DNA from: an uncultured Prevotellaceae bacterium
Lineage (GTDB): Bacteria; Bacteroidota; Bacteroidia; Bacteroidales; Bacteroidaceae
Assembly: GCA_947174945.1 (NCBI GenBank)
Contig: CAMWKZ010000007.1
Span: forward strand, 1 to 64,000
Reading direction: 5' to 3'
Length of the DNA stretch: 64,000 nt
The notes below the pieces were generated by a model. That model saw only the letters and a program-made list of their open reading frames with translations. It was not told the DNA's origin and searched no databases. Both the position numbers and the translations under genes were made by a program. Shown here piece after piece: positions 57,329 through 64,000 of the stretch; position 1 is the first letter of the stretch, and each line of letters begins with the position of its first letter.

Positions 57329-58336
57329 TTACTTGTTTGCTGGCACTTCACCGAAGCGCTTGGGTTTTACATAATTATTAATAAGAGGTGTAAACGCATT
57401 CATAATCAGAATAGCGAATGACATTCCCTCGGGATAGGCACCCCAGTTACGGATGACGATGGTCAGCACACCGATGGCCACACCATAGATAAGCTGTCCC
57501 TTGGCGGTCATAGGTGAGGTAACATAGTCGGTAGCCATGAAGATGGCACCCAACATCAAGCCACCCGAGAAGATAACGCTCACGGGGTCGGCATAGACGG
57601 GGTTAGCCACGTGCATGATGGTAGCGAGGACGAACACCGTACCGATGATGCTAACGGGGATGTGCCATGTGATAATCTTCTTCCACAGCATATAGGCCAG
57701 ACCTAACAACAGAGCCAAGGCGCAGACCTCACCCAGTGAACCAGCTCCGTAGCCACTATTAGTAGAAAAGCCAATTAGCATGTGCAAGCTCTGAGGAAGT
57801 TCCTCCAATACTGACGCATCACCGTTCTTAATGGCCTGCTTCATAATGGCCAGCGGTGTAGCACCCGTTTCAGCATCCAGATATGACATCCATTGTCCAG
57901 CTTGTGGCCATGATGTCATCTGTGCAGGGAAGGCAACCAGCAGGGCTGCACGACCTACCAGTGCGGGGTTGAAAAGGTTATTGCCCAGACCGCCATAGGT
58001 CATCTTGCCCACGCCGATAGCGAAAAGGGCACCGATAATGATAATCCAGATAGGCAGGTTGGACGGCAGGTTAAAACCGAGCAGCAAGCCCGTCAGCACG
58101 GCAGAGCCGTCGCAGATGGTGGTGCGCTCGTTACGAAGCATAAACTTATTGATGGCCCACTCAAACAGGACGCAGGCCGCAACGCTCGTTGCACAGACAA
58201 TGGCCGAGCCAATGCCGAAGTAGAAAAACGACACGAGCAGAGCGGGCATCAAGGCTATGATGACGCCGTACATATTGCGCTCAACGGTGTCGGTCCCATG
58301 TGCATGAGGCGATAATGATACTATTAATTTTCCCAT
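57329..58336 (-). CDS. rsxD: Electron transport complex subunit RnfD
   Basis: 335 aa, about nine to ten membrane segments. LTGLLLGFNLPSNLPIWII and FNPALVGRAALLVAFPAQMT are conserved, and ETGATPLAIMKQ carries the expected covalent-FMN Thr. LMLGAIFMATDYVTSPMTAK is also typical. It is 37 bp after rnfC. Confidence 0.97.
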   Translation of the reverse strand: MGKLIVSLSPHAHGTDTVERNMYGVIIALMPALLVSFFYFGIGSAIVCATSVAACVLFEWAINKFMLRNERTTICDGSAVLTGLLLGFNLPSNLPIWIIIIGALFAIGVGKMTYGGLGNNLFNPALVGRAALLVAFPAQMTSWPQAGQWMSYLDAETGATPLAIMKQAIKNGDASVLEELPQSLHMLIGFSTNSGYGAGSLGEVCALALLLGLAYMLWKKIITWHIPVSIIGTVFVLATIMHVANPVYADPVSVIFSGGLMLGAIFMATDYVTSPMTAKGQLIYGVAIGVLTIVIRNWGAYPEGMSFAILIMNAFTPLINNYVKPKRFGEVPANK

Positions 58337-58373
58337 TTTAGTTATTATTTATTTAACGCAGCCAAAGCTGTTT

Positions 58374-59741
58374 TTACTTTTTAGCCGCTCTTGCGCGGAT
58401 GATTCCCATGACGGTGGACTTAGCCTGACGGATGTTGTCAAGCAACGGGCGATGGGCTGGACACGTGAACTGGCACGAGCCACACTCGATACAGCTGACA
58501 ACCTCTTCCTTCTCGGCGCGCTCCCAGTTCTGCACACCAGCAAGTCTGGCCAGCAGGTAGGGTTCCAAGCCCATCGGGCAGGCAGATACGCACTTGGCAC
58601 AACGGATGCACGGGTTAGGCTCCTTACGGAAAGCCTCCTCGCCAGAGATGATAGTCACCGAGTTAGTACCCTTGCAGATAGGCACGTCAATAGACATCAG
58701 GGCCTTACCCATCATCGGGCCACCAGCCAACAGCTTGTTGTCACCCTCGGGCATTCCACCACAAGCGTCAATCAAGTCCCTCATCGGCGTACCCATACGC
58801 ACCAAGAAATTGCCAGGGTTAGCCAGACGCTTACCCGTAACGGTTGTATAGCGTTCAAACAACGGCTTGCGCTTCATCACAGCCTCATACACTGCGAATG
58901 CCGTACCTACATTCTGGACAATAGCACCCACATTGACGGGAATAGCAGGAGGAGCAGGAACCTGACGACGGATAACAGCATCAACCAGTTGCTTCTCACC
59001 ACCCTGTGGATAGCGTTGCTTCAAAGGTACTACCTCAACATGATACGACGAGGCACCAAACTTCTCAGCGACCTTCTGTGACAGCAGTTCGATGGCTGGC
59101 ATCTTGTTGGTCTCGATACCAATGTAACCCGTAGTCACCTTGGCACCCTTCATGAGTAGCTCCAGTCCGACAAGTATTTCGTCAGCGTGCTCCATCATCA
59201 GACGGAAGTCTGCCGTGATGTAAGGTTCGCACTCAACAGCGTTGATAATAACACACTCGGCCTTAGCCGTAGGCGGCGGGCAGAGCTTGATGAAGGTGGG
59301 GAAACAAGCACCACCCATACCAACGACACCTGCCGTCTTAATACGCTCCACGATTTCCTCGGGAGTCAGTTCGGGGTGAGCCTCTACGGTTTCCAGCTTG
59401 TCTGAACGGTCGATGGTTTCTTCCCACTCGTCGCCCTCTACATTAATAATAATAACTGGCTTACGATAGCCCGTAGCGTCAATGACGGTGTCAATCTTGA
59501 ACACCGTGCCGCTGACACTGCTATAGATAGGAGCCGATACGAAACCGCCAGCCTCAGCAATCATCGTACCAACCTTCACCTTGTCGCCTTTGGCAACAAC
59601 GGGCTTGGCAGGAGCACCAATATGCTGAGAAAGCGGGAAGATGGCCTGCTTTGGCAGGGCTGCCACCTTCGTAGCCACCTCGTGGGTCAGCTTATTTTCT
59701 TCGGGGTGTACCCCTCCGATGCGGAATGTTCTTACGTTCAT
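58374..59741 (-). CDS. rsxC: Electron transport complex subunit RnfC
   Basis: 455 aa. The N-terminal Rossmann-like NADH/FMN part has GMGGACFPTFIKLC, and the two [4Fe-4S] sites are CIRCAKCVSACP and CIECGSCQFTCP near the C-terminus. It is the probable NAD(H) site of the complex. The start overlaps the rnfB stop by 4 bp. Confidence 0.97.
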   Translation of the reverse strand: MNVRTFRIGGVHPEENKLTHEVATKVAALPKQAIFPLSQHIGAPAKPVVAKGDKVKVGTMIAEAGGFVSAPIYSSVSGTVFKIDTVIDATGYRKPVIIINVEGDEWEETIDRSDKLETVEAHPELTPEEIVERIKTAGVVGMGGACFPTFIKLCPPPTAKAECVIINAVECEPYITADFRLMMEHADEILVGLELLMKGAKVTTGYIGIETNKMPAIELLSQKVAEKFGASSYHVEVVPLKQRYPQGGEKQLVDAVIRRQVPAPPAIPVNVGAIVQNVGTAFAVYEAVMKRKPLFERYTTVTGKRLANPGNFLVRMGTPMRDLIDACGGMPEGDNKLLAGGPMMGKALMSIDVPICKGTNSVTIISGEEAFRKEPNPCIRCAKCVSACPMGLEPYLLARLAGVQNWERAEKEEVVSCIECGSCQFTCPAHRPLLDNIRQAKSTVMGIIRARAAKK

Positions 59742-60646
59742 GCTTGTTCCTCCTTCTTCACTTCAGGTTCTACATTAGCAGGCTTCTCGGCTGCCTCAGC
59801 AGCTTCAGGCTTCGGCTTGGGTGCAGGGAAGTTGACTGCGTGGATGGCCTTCGTCGGGCAAACAGCTACGCACTTACGGCACAGACGGCACTTGTTGAAG
59901 TCAATGTAAGAAACGTTGTTCTCGATAGTGATAGCACCAAAGGCACATTCTTTCTCACACTTGCCGCAGCCGATACAGGCAGCCTTGCAAGCCTTCATGG
60001 CAACAGGGCCTTTATCTTTGTTGACGCAGGACACGAATACCTTGCGACCCTTCGGCCCTTTCTTGCGAAGCTCGATGATGTGACGCGGACAGGCCTTGAC
60101 ACAGGCACCACACGACGTACACTTGTCTTCATCCACCTCGGGCAGACCCGTCTCTGGGTTCATGTGAATAGCATCAAACTGGCAAGCGGCCACACAGTCG
60201 CCACACCCCAGACAACCGAATCCGCAGGCCGTCTCACCAGCACCGCAGGCATTCATGGCTGCACAGGTGCGCAGACCGCTATACTCAGCAATCTTCGGAC
60301 GCATCTCGCACGTTCCGTTACAACGTACCACGGCGACCATCGCTTCACCATTGGCAATGGCCATTCCCAGCAAGTCAGCCACCTTACCCATCACTTCCTG
60401 TCCGCCGACGGGACACATCAGCCCGTCAAGGCTGCCTGCATCTGCACCCTTGACAAGTGCATCAGCCAAGCCAGCACATCCAGCAAATCCGCAACCACCG
60501 CAGTTGGCACCGGGCAACAACTCTGTTACCTGAGCAATGCGTGGGTCTTCATAGACTGCGAATTTCTTGGAGCAGACATACAGCACAAGGGCGGCTATCA
60601 GTCCGATAGCACCCAACACTGCTACTGCAATCAAAATGAAATCCAT
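59738..60646 (-). CDS. rsxB: Electron transport complex subunit RnfB
   Basis: 302 aa. An N-terminal membrane anchor, the CGGCGFAGCAG cluster site, and four further ferredoxin-type motifs: CLGCGDCVAAC, CTSCGACVKAC, CIGCGKCEKEC and CRLCRKCVAVC. It probably receives electrons from ferredoxin. More cluster sites than in short proteobacterial RnfB, as in anaerobes. A Pro/Ala/Glu-rich tail (PKPKPEAAEAAEKP) is added. It lies 47 bp after rseC. Confidence 0.97.
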   Translation of the reverse strand: MDFILIAVAVLGAIGLIAALVLYVCSKKFAVYEDPRIAQVTELLPGANCGGCGFAGCAGLADALVKGADAGSLDGLMCPVGGQEVMGKVADLLGMAIANGEAMVAVVRCNGTCEMRPKIAEYSGLRTCAAMNACGAGETACGFGCLGCGDCVAACQFDAIHMNPETGLPEVDEDKCTSCGACVKACPRHIIELRKKGPKGRKVFVSCVNKDKGPVAMKACKAACIGCGKCEKECAFGAITIENNVSYIDFNKCRLCRKCVAVCPTKAIHAVNFPAPKPKPEAAEAAEKPANVEPEVKKEEQA

Positions 60647-60693
60647 AAATTAACTTTTTATTTGTTTTAGTTTAATATGATTTGAATCCTTGG

Positions 60694-61104
60694 TTATTCT
60701 ATCGCAAAAGAGAGCCTGTCACGAATACGGTTGCGCAACAGGTGTAGCACGCCATAGTAGGGAAACAGGGCGGCCAGCCCGCTCAAGGCAGCATAACCCT
60801 CGTTACCCGTCAGTTGCAGCACCACCACCAACACGACAACCAGCACCACGAAAGGCAACCCAAAACCGAACAACAAGGCGTGGGCAGCCACCTGCGTAGA
60901 GGCCGTCACCGTCACGACATCGCCAACATTCAGCCCTCGCGTGTCAGTATGGAATACATCTACCAGTTTTTCTTTCGATTCCGAGGCATTACAATAACCC
61001 GCTACCTTACAAGAAGCACAAGCAGAAGTCTGGACGATGCGCACCTGCACGCTATCGTCCATTACTTTTTCAATAACCCCCGAATGCTTTATTTTATTAC
61101 TCAT
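60694..61104 (-). CDS. rseC: RseC/SoxR-reducing system protein
   Basis: 136 aa. A cytoplasmic N-terminal domain with a Cys cluster (ACASCKVAGYCN) and two membrane segments (VAAHALLFGFGLPFVVLVVV and a second near 110-125). RseC-like proteins often head Rnf operons in Bacteroidetes and help redox regulation or complex function. The promoter -7 TACCTTTG is at 61133-61140. First gene of the seven-gene unit. Confidence 0.92.
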   Translation of the reverse strand: MSNKIKHSGVIEKVMDDSVQVRIVQTSACASCKVAGYCNASESKEKLVDVFHTDTRGLNVGDVVTVTASTQVAAHALLFGFGLPFVVLVVVLVVVLQLTGNEGYAALSGLAALFPYYGVLHLLRNRIRDRLSFAIE

Positions 61105-61244
61105 TAGTATCTCAAGTAGTCGTAATCAACGGCAAAGGTACTATAAAAATATGAAATACGAATGCGCCGATAAAGTTTTTTTTGAAAAAAGGCCGTAATC
61201 GTTTGCGATTATCCCGCCTATTTTCTTACCCTTTATCACTACGA

Positions 61245-62147
61245 CTACCTCACTCTCAACCTGTCGCCCGTGCGAATGACATAGTTGGGTGACAAGTTAT
61301 TCATCTTGTATAGACTTTTCAGCTGTATACCATAACGTTGCGAGATAGTGTACATAGACTCGCCAGCCTCTACACGATGCGGACGGTTCTTAAACTCCTT
61401 CGGAGCCTTACGGCGTTTCTTTTGCAACCATATTATCTCACCTTCTTCCAGCAAGTCGTTCTTCTTACGCTCATTATAGCTGGCCAGCTTTCGATATGAC
61501 ACATCCAGTTCATCGGCAATCCTCCTGAACGTATCGCCCCTACGAGCCCGTACATAATAGTTTTTATTGAAGGCATAGACATGGCGCAGCTCGCCCTGTA
61601 GCACCGACGAGCTTCCCCCTTTGTCAAACTCCTTACCCGTATCATAGCGGTGCAGCTTGTAGGTTTCAATGATTTCTATCAGTCGCGTGGCATAAGTCGG
61701 GCTGGTAGCATAGCCACAGGCTTTCAGGCCATGCGCCCAACCCTTGTAGTCAGTACGCTTTAAGTCGAACAGCCGGCGATAGCGCTGGCTGGTGGTTAAG
61801 AACACGGAATGGTCGACATAACTCTGATAGGCATTGTCGTAGGCACGGAAACATTCGCCCCGCTCGTCATCGTCGTGATACGACTTACGCCCCGTCCAAC
61901 CGTTACACTTGATGCCAAAGTGGTTGTTAGCCTTGCGAGCCAGTTCGCTCCTGCCAGCCCCGGACTCCAATACCCCCTGCGCCAGCGTGATGCTGGCCGG
62001 TATGCGATATTGCACCATCTGCTGTACGGCCACCTCGCCCCATTTGTCAAAGTAGTCGCTGTAAACCTTGTTCCATGTTACCCGCTGTGCAAAGGCCGTT
62101 AAGCATACCGTCAACAGCAAAATGAAAAGAATTATAGGCCGTTTCAT
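61245..62147 (-). CDS. LysM-containing glucosaminidase (cell-wall hydrolase)
   Basis: 300 aa with a signal peptide (LLTVCLTAFAQ). Residues 25-170 are a FlgJ/mannosyl-glycoprotein endo-beta-N-acetylglucosaminidase-type domain: PASITLAQGVLESGAGRSEL with the catalytic Glu, then NNHFGIKCNGWTG. Two LysM-like segments follow (YYVRARRGDTFRRIADELDV; HRVEAGESMYTISQRYGIQL). It should cut peptidoglycan glycan chains. The promoter (TACTTTTG at 62170-62177) is back to back with that of cdd. Confidence 0.93.
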   Translation of the reverse strand: MKRPIILFILLLTVCLTAFAQRVTWNKVYSDYFDKWGEVAVQQMVQYRIPASITLAQGVLESGAGRSELARKANNHFGIKCNGWTGRKSYHDDDERGECFRAYDNAYQSYVDHSVFLTTSQRYRRLFDLKRTDYKGWAHGLKACGYATSPTYATRLIEIIETYKLHRYDTGKEFDKGGSSSVLQGELRHVYAFNKNYYVRARRGDTFRRIADELDVSYRKLASYNERKKNDLLEEGEIIWLQKKRRKAPKEFKNRPHRVEAGESMYTISQRYGIQLKSLYKMNNLSPNYVIRTGDRLRVR

Positions 62148-62189
62148 GATTTTCTTTCGTATTTTGATGCAAAAGTAAAGAAAAAGAAT

Positions 62190-62197
62190 TATATTTG
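62190..62197 (+). promoter_or_regulatory. -7 element of cdd
   Basis: TATATTTG, 19 bp upstream of the cdd ATG. Confidence 0.6.
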
Positions 62198-62216
62198 CAA
62201 CAAAAACCGTAATATT

Positions 62217-62690
62217 ATGGAAGAGATGACGCTAAAAACCGAAATACAAGTAGCCCAGCTATCGGAACTGACAGACACAGACCGCCAGCTGATTGAGATG
62301 GCTATCGAGGCAACCAACCGCTCGTATGCCCCCTACTCCCACTTCCACGTAGGGGCAGCCCTGATGTTAGAGAATGGCAAGACGTTCATCGGCTGTAATC
62401 AGGAGAACGCAGCCTTCCCGGCAGGCATCTGCGCAGAGCGCTCGGCCATCTTTGCCGCTGGTGCATTGTACCCCGACCAGCCGGTGGTGGCACTGGCCAT
62501 AACGGCACGCAACGCAAAGGGTGAACTGATTGATGAGCCAGCCAGCCCGTGCGGCACCTGCCGTCAGGTCATCATTGAGACGGAGACACGATTCAAGCAT
62601 CCCGTGCGCATCCTGCTCTACGGTCGTAAGCACACCTATGTCATCAACGGCATCAAGCAGCTAATGCCCCTCGCATTTACTGAATTTTAG
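62217..62690 (+). CDS. cdd: Cytidine deaminase
   Basis: 157 aa. Deaminates cytidine and deoxycytidine to uridine forms. The zinc/catalytic motif is GICAERSAIFAAG with the catalytic Glu, and the second zinc motif is PCGTCRQ. SPYSHFHVGAAL-like sequence (YAPYSHFHVGAALML) is also diagnostic. Alternative start at 62226 (MTLKTEIQ). The end overlaps the convergent TetR gene by 14 bp. Confidence 0.96.
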   Translation: MEEMTLKTEIQVAQLSELTDTDRQLIEMAIEATNRSYAPYSHFHVGAALMLENGKTFIGCNQENAAFPAGICAERSAIFAAGALYPDQPVVALAITARNAKGELIDEPASPCGTCRQVIIETETRFKHPVRILLYGRKHTYVINGIKQLMPLAFTEF

Positions 62691-63306
62691 CCATCGCTGC
62701 ATCAAGTGTCTTCACGCCTTGCTCCGTGCAGATGCCACGGAGTGAGACTAAGAAGAAGTTGGCAAACAACTGCTCGACGGAATAGCGCCTCAGCAATTGG
62801 TTGCTCATGACATATTCGCCGATAGCATCCAGCAGGTGGGATATTATCGTATAGTCAATATCTGGGCGCAGCAGTCCTTCCTTGACACCTTGCTGCATAA
62901 AGTCGTAGAAGTCGCTACGTGTCTTCTCGTGCGCCTCCATAATATATTGCTCCACCTTTGGATATTTCATAATGTCCTCATAGAACAAGGGGTTTACCAT
63001 GTGCACTTCCTTCACCCTACGACGGTAAGCCTCGATAATGATATCTATCACGTGATGGCCCTCGGCAGCATAATGGGCCAGATAGGCCGCCCGCTGCTGG
63101 TCGTACTTCCTGATGCTCTGGTAGAGCAACTCTTCCTTATCCCCATAAATCTCGTAGAGAGTGCGCTTCGAAATGGCCAGTTGCTGGGCTATATCGTCCA
63201 TCTTGACCGCACGGATGCCGTGCTGCATGAATGACGACATCGCCATGTCCAGAATCTTGTCCCTCAAAGCAATGCGATAGCTGCTCGTTTCTTTAATATC
63301 TTGCAT
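62677..63306 (-). CDS. TetR-family transcriptional regulator
   Basis: 209 aa. The N-terminal helix-turn-helix ([40 protein letters not shown]) is typical TetR. The C-terminal ligand domain is unassigned. A TAACTTTG -7 box (63326-63333) precedes it, divergent from the malic enzyme promoter, so it may regulate that gene or itself. Effector unknown. Confidence 0.92.
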   Translation of the reverse strand: MQDIKETSSYRIALRDKILDMAMSSFMQHGIRAVKMDDIAQQLAISKRTLYEIYGDKEELLYQSIRKYDQQRAAYLAHYAAEGHHVIDIIIEAYRRRVKEVHMVNPLFYEDIMKYPKVEQYIMEAHEKTRSDFYDFMQQGVKEGLLRPDIDYTIISHLLDAIGEYVMSNQLLRRYSVEQLFANFFLVSLRGICTEQGVKTLDAAMAKIQ

Positions 63307-63375
63307 AAATATCTACTTTTGAGGGCAAAGTTACTAAAAAATCGAAAAAACGGCACGTTTTACCCGAGTTTTTTG

Positions 63376-63383
63376 TATTTTTG
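63376..63383 (+). promoter_or_regulatory. -7 element of the malic enzyme gene
   Basis: TATTTTTG, about 38 bp upstream of the start codon. Confidence 0.6.
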
Positions 63384-63420
63384 CCCTCGGAAAAGAACTC
63401 ATTTCAATATTAATACACTT

Positions 63421-64000
63421 ATGGTAAAGATTTCTAAAGAGGCCGCTCTCGCCTATCATGAGGCTGGCCGCCCTGGTAAAATCGAAGTGAAGCCCACCAA
63501 GGCTTATCGTACTCAAACCGACCTGTCGCTGGCTTATTCGCCCGGCGTAGCCTATCCGTGTCTGGAGATTCAGCAGAATCCCGACAACGCCTACAAGTAC
63601 ACGGACAAGGGCAATCTGGTGGCTGTCATTTCCAACGGCACGGCTGTGCTCGGTCTGGGCGACATCGGTGCCATAAGCGGCAAGCCCGTGATGGAGGGAA
63701 AAGGTCTGCTATTCAAGATATACGGCGGTATTGACGTGTTCGACATCGAGGTCAACGAGAAAGACCCCGAGAAGTTCTGCGAGGCCGTGGAGCGCATCGC
63801 CCCCACCTTTGGCGGCATTAACTTAGAGGACATCAAGGCCCCTGAGTGTTTCTACATCGAGGAACGCCTGAAGCGCACGCTCGACATCCCCGTGATGCAC
63901 GACGACCAGCACGGCACGGCGATTATCTCGGCTGCCGGTCTGAAGAATGCGCTGGAGGTGAACGGCAAGGACATTAGCAAGGTGAAGATTGTGGTGAACG
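63421..64000 (+). CDS. maeB: NADP-dependent malic enzyme, 5' part
   Basis: The first 193 residues; the gene runs off the right edge. The frame begins [20 protein letters not shown] and includes [35 protein letters not shown] and [20 protein letters not shown], all standard malic-enzyme blocks. It decarboxylates malate to pyruvate with NAD(P)+. In this family a phosphotransacetylase-like domain often follows; that part is outside the window. Confidence 0.95.
   Translation, partial: MVKISKEAALAYHEAGRPGKIEVKPTKAYRTQTDLSLAYSPGVAYPCLEIQQNPDNAYKYTDKGNLVAVISNGTAVLGLGDIGAISGKPVMEGKGLLFKIYGGIDVFDIEVNEKDPEKFCEAVERIAPTFGGINLEDIKAPECFYIEERLKRTLDIPVMHDDQHGTAIISAAGLKNALEVNGKDISKVKIVVN

Overview
The window is a stretch of a Bacteroidales chromosome, most likely Prevotella or a close Prevotellaceae relative. 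The evidence is the repeated promoter form TTTG-N19-TAnnTTTG in front of many genes, the near absence of Shine-Dalgarno sequences, many outer-membrane and lipoproteins, a complete Rnf operon, a trigger factor-ClpP-ClpX-RecQ cluster, and a DUF177-rpmF-fabH-era operon. No rRNA, CRISPR array, intact prophage or intact insertion sequence is visible.

Layout. 0-1.9 kb: AT-rich accessory end with a partial lipoprotein, a broken AbiH-type gene and copy A of a structured RNA element. 1.9-8.5 kb: asd-clcA (minus) diverging from a Kef-type antiporter / LolD-like ATPase / S1-domain protein operon (plus). 8.5-18.8 kb: outer-membrane proteins, the purB-rluB-asnS operon and two tRNA-Val genes. 18.8-29.3 kb: an 851-aa lipoprotein with an OmpA protein, then the guaB-PPIase-SurA-OstA-mutL operon. 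29.4-35.9 kb: tig, clpP-clpX-recQ and lptB. 36-40.9 kb: an ECF sigma / membrane protein / Spy-like cassette, mlaEF, a small lipoprotein and der. 41-45.8 kb: an AT-rich island of mostly tiny membrane and secreted proteins with an SPFH protein, RNA copy B, a MITE and a transposase remnant. 45.8-50.3 kb: DUF177-rpmF-fabH-era, a histidine kinase and an AlkZ-like protein. 50.7-53.1 kb: a leucine-rich repeat surface protein with a long structured leader, and tRNA-Arg. 53.2-64 kb: a TrmH methyltransferase, NhaC, the rseC-rnfBCDGEA operon, a LysM glucosaminidase, cdd, a TetR regulator and the start of a malic enzyme gene.

Most new-looking signals: (i) a two-copy structured RNA of about 275-330 nt, each copy with its own perfect promoter, covarying stems and a terminal stem followed by a U-tract; (ii) a promoter-driven structured leader or RNA upstream of the leucine-rich repeat gene; (iii) a tightly packed micro-membrane-protein/SPFH cassette between era and der, which are usually neighbours in Bacteroidales as I recall; (iv) two families of 22-bp tandem repeats, one made of small hairpins beside tRNA genes; (v) a 108-bp MITE flanked by TA.

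Many ORF starts were moved downstream because the longest ORF begins upstream of, or inside, an obvious promoter or terminator. Function calls come from reading motifs by eye; no database search was possible.
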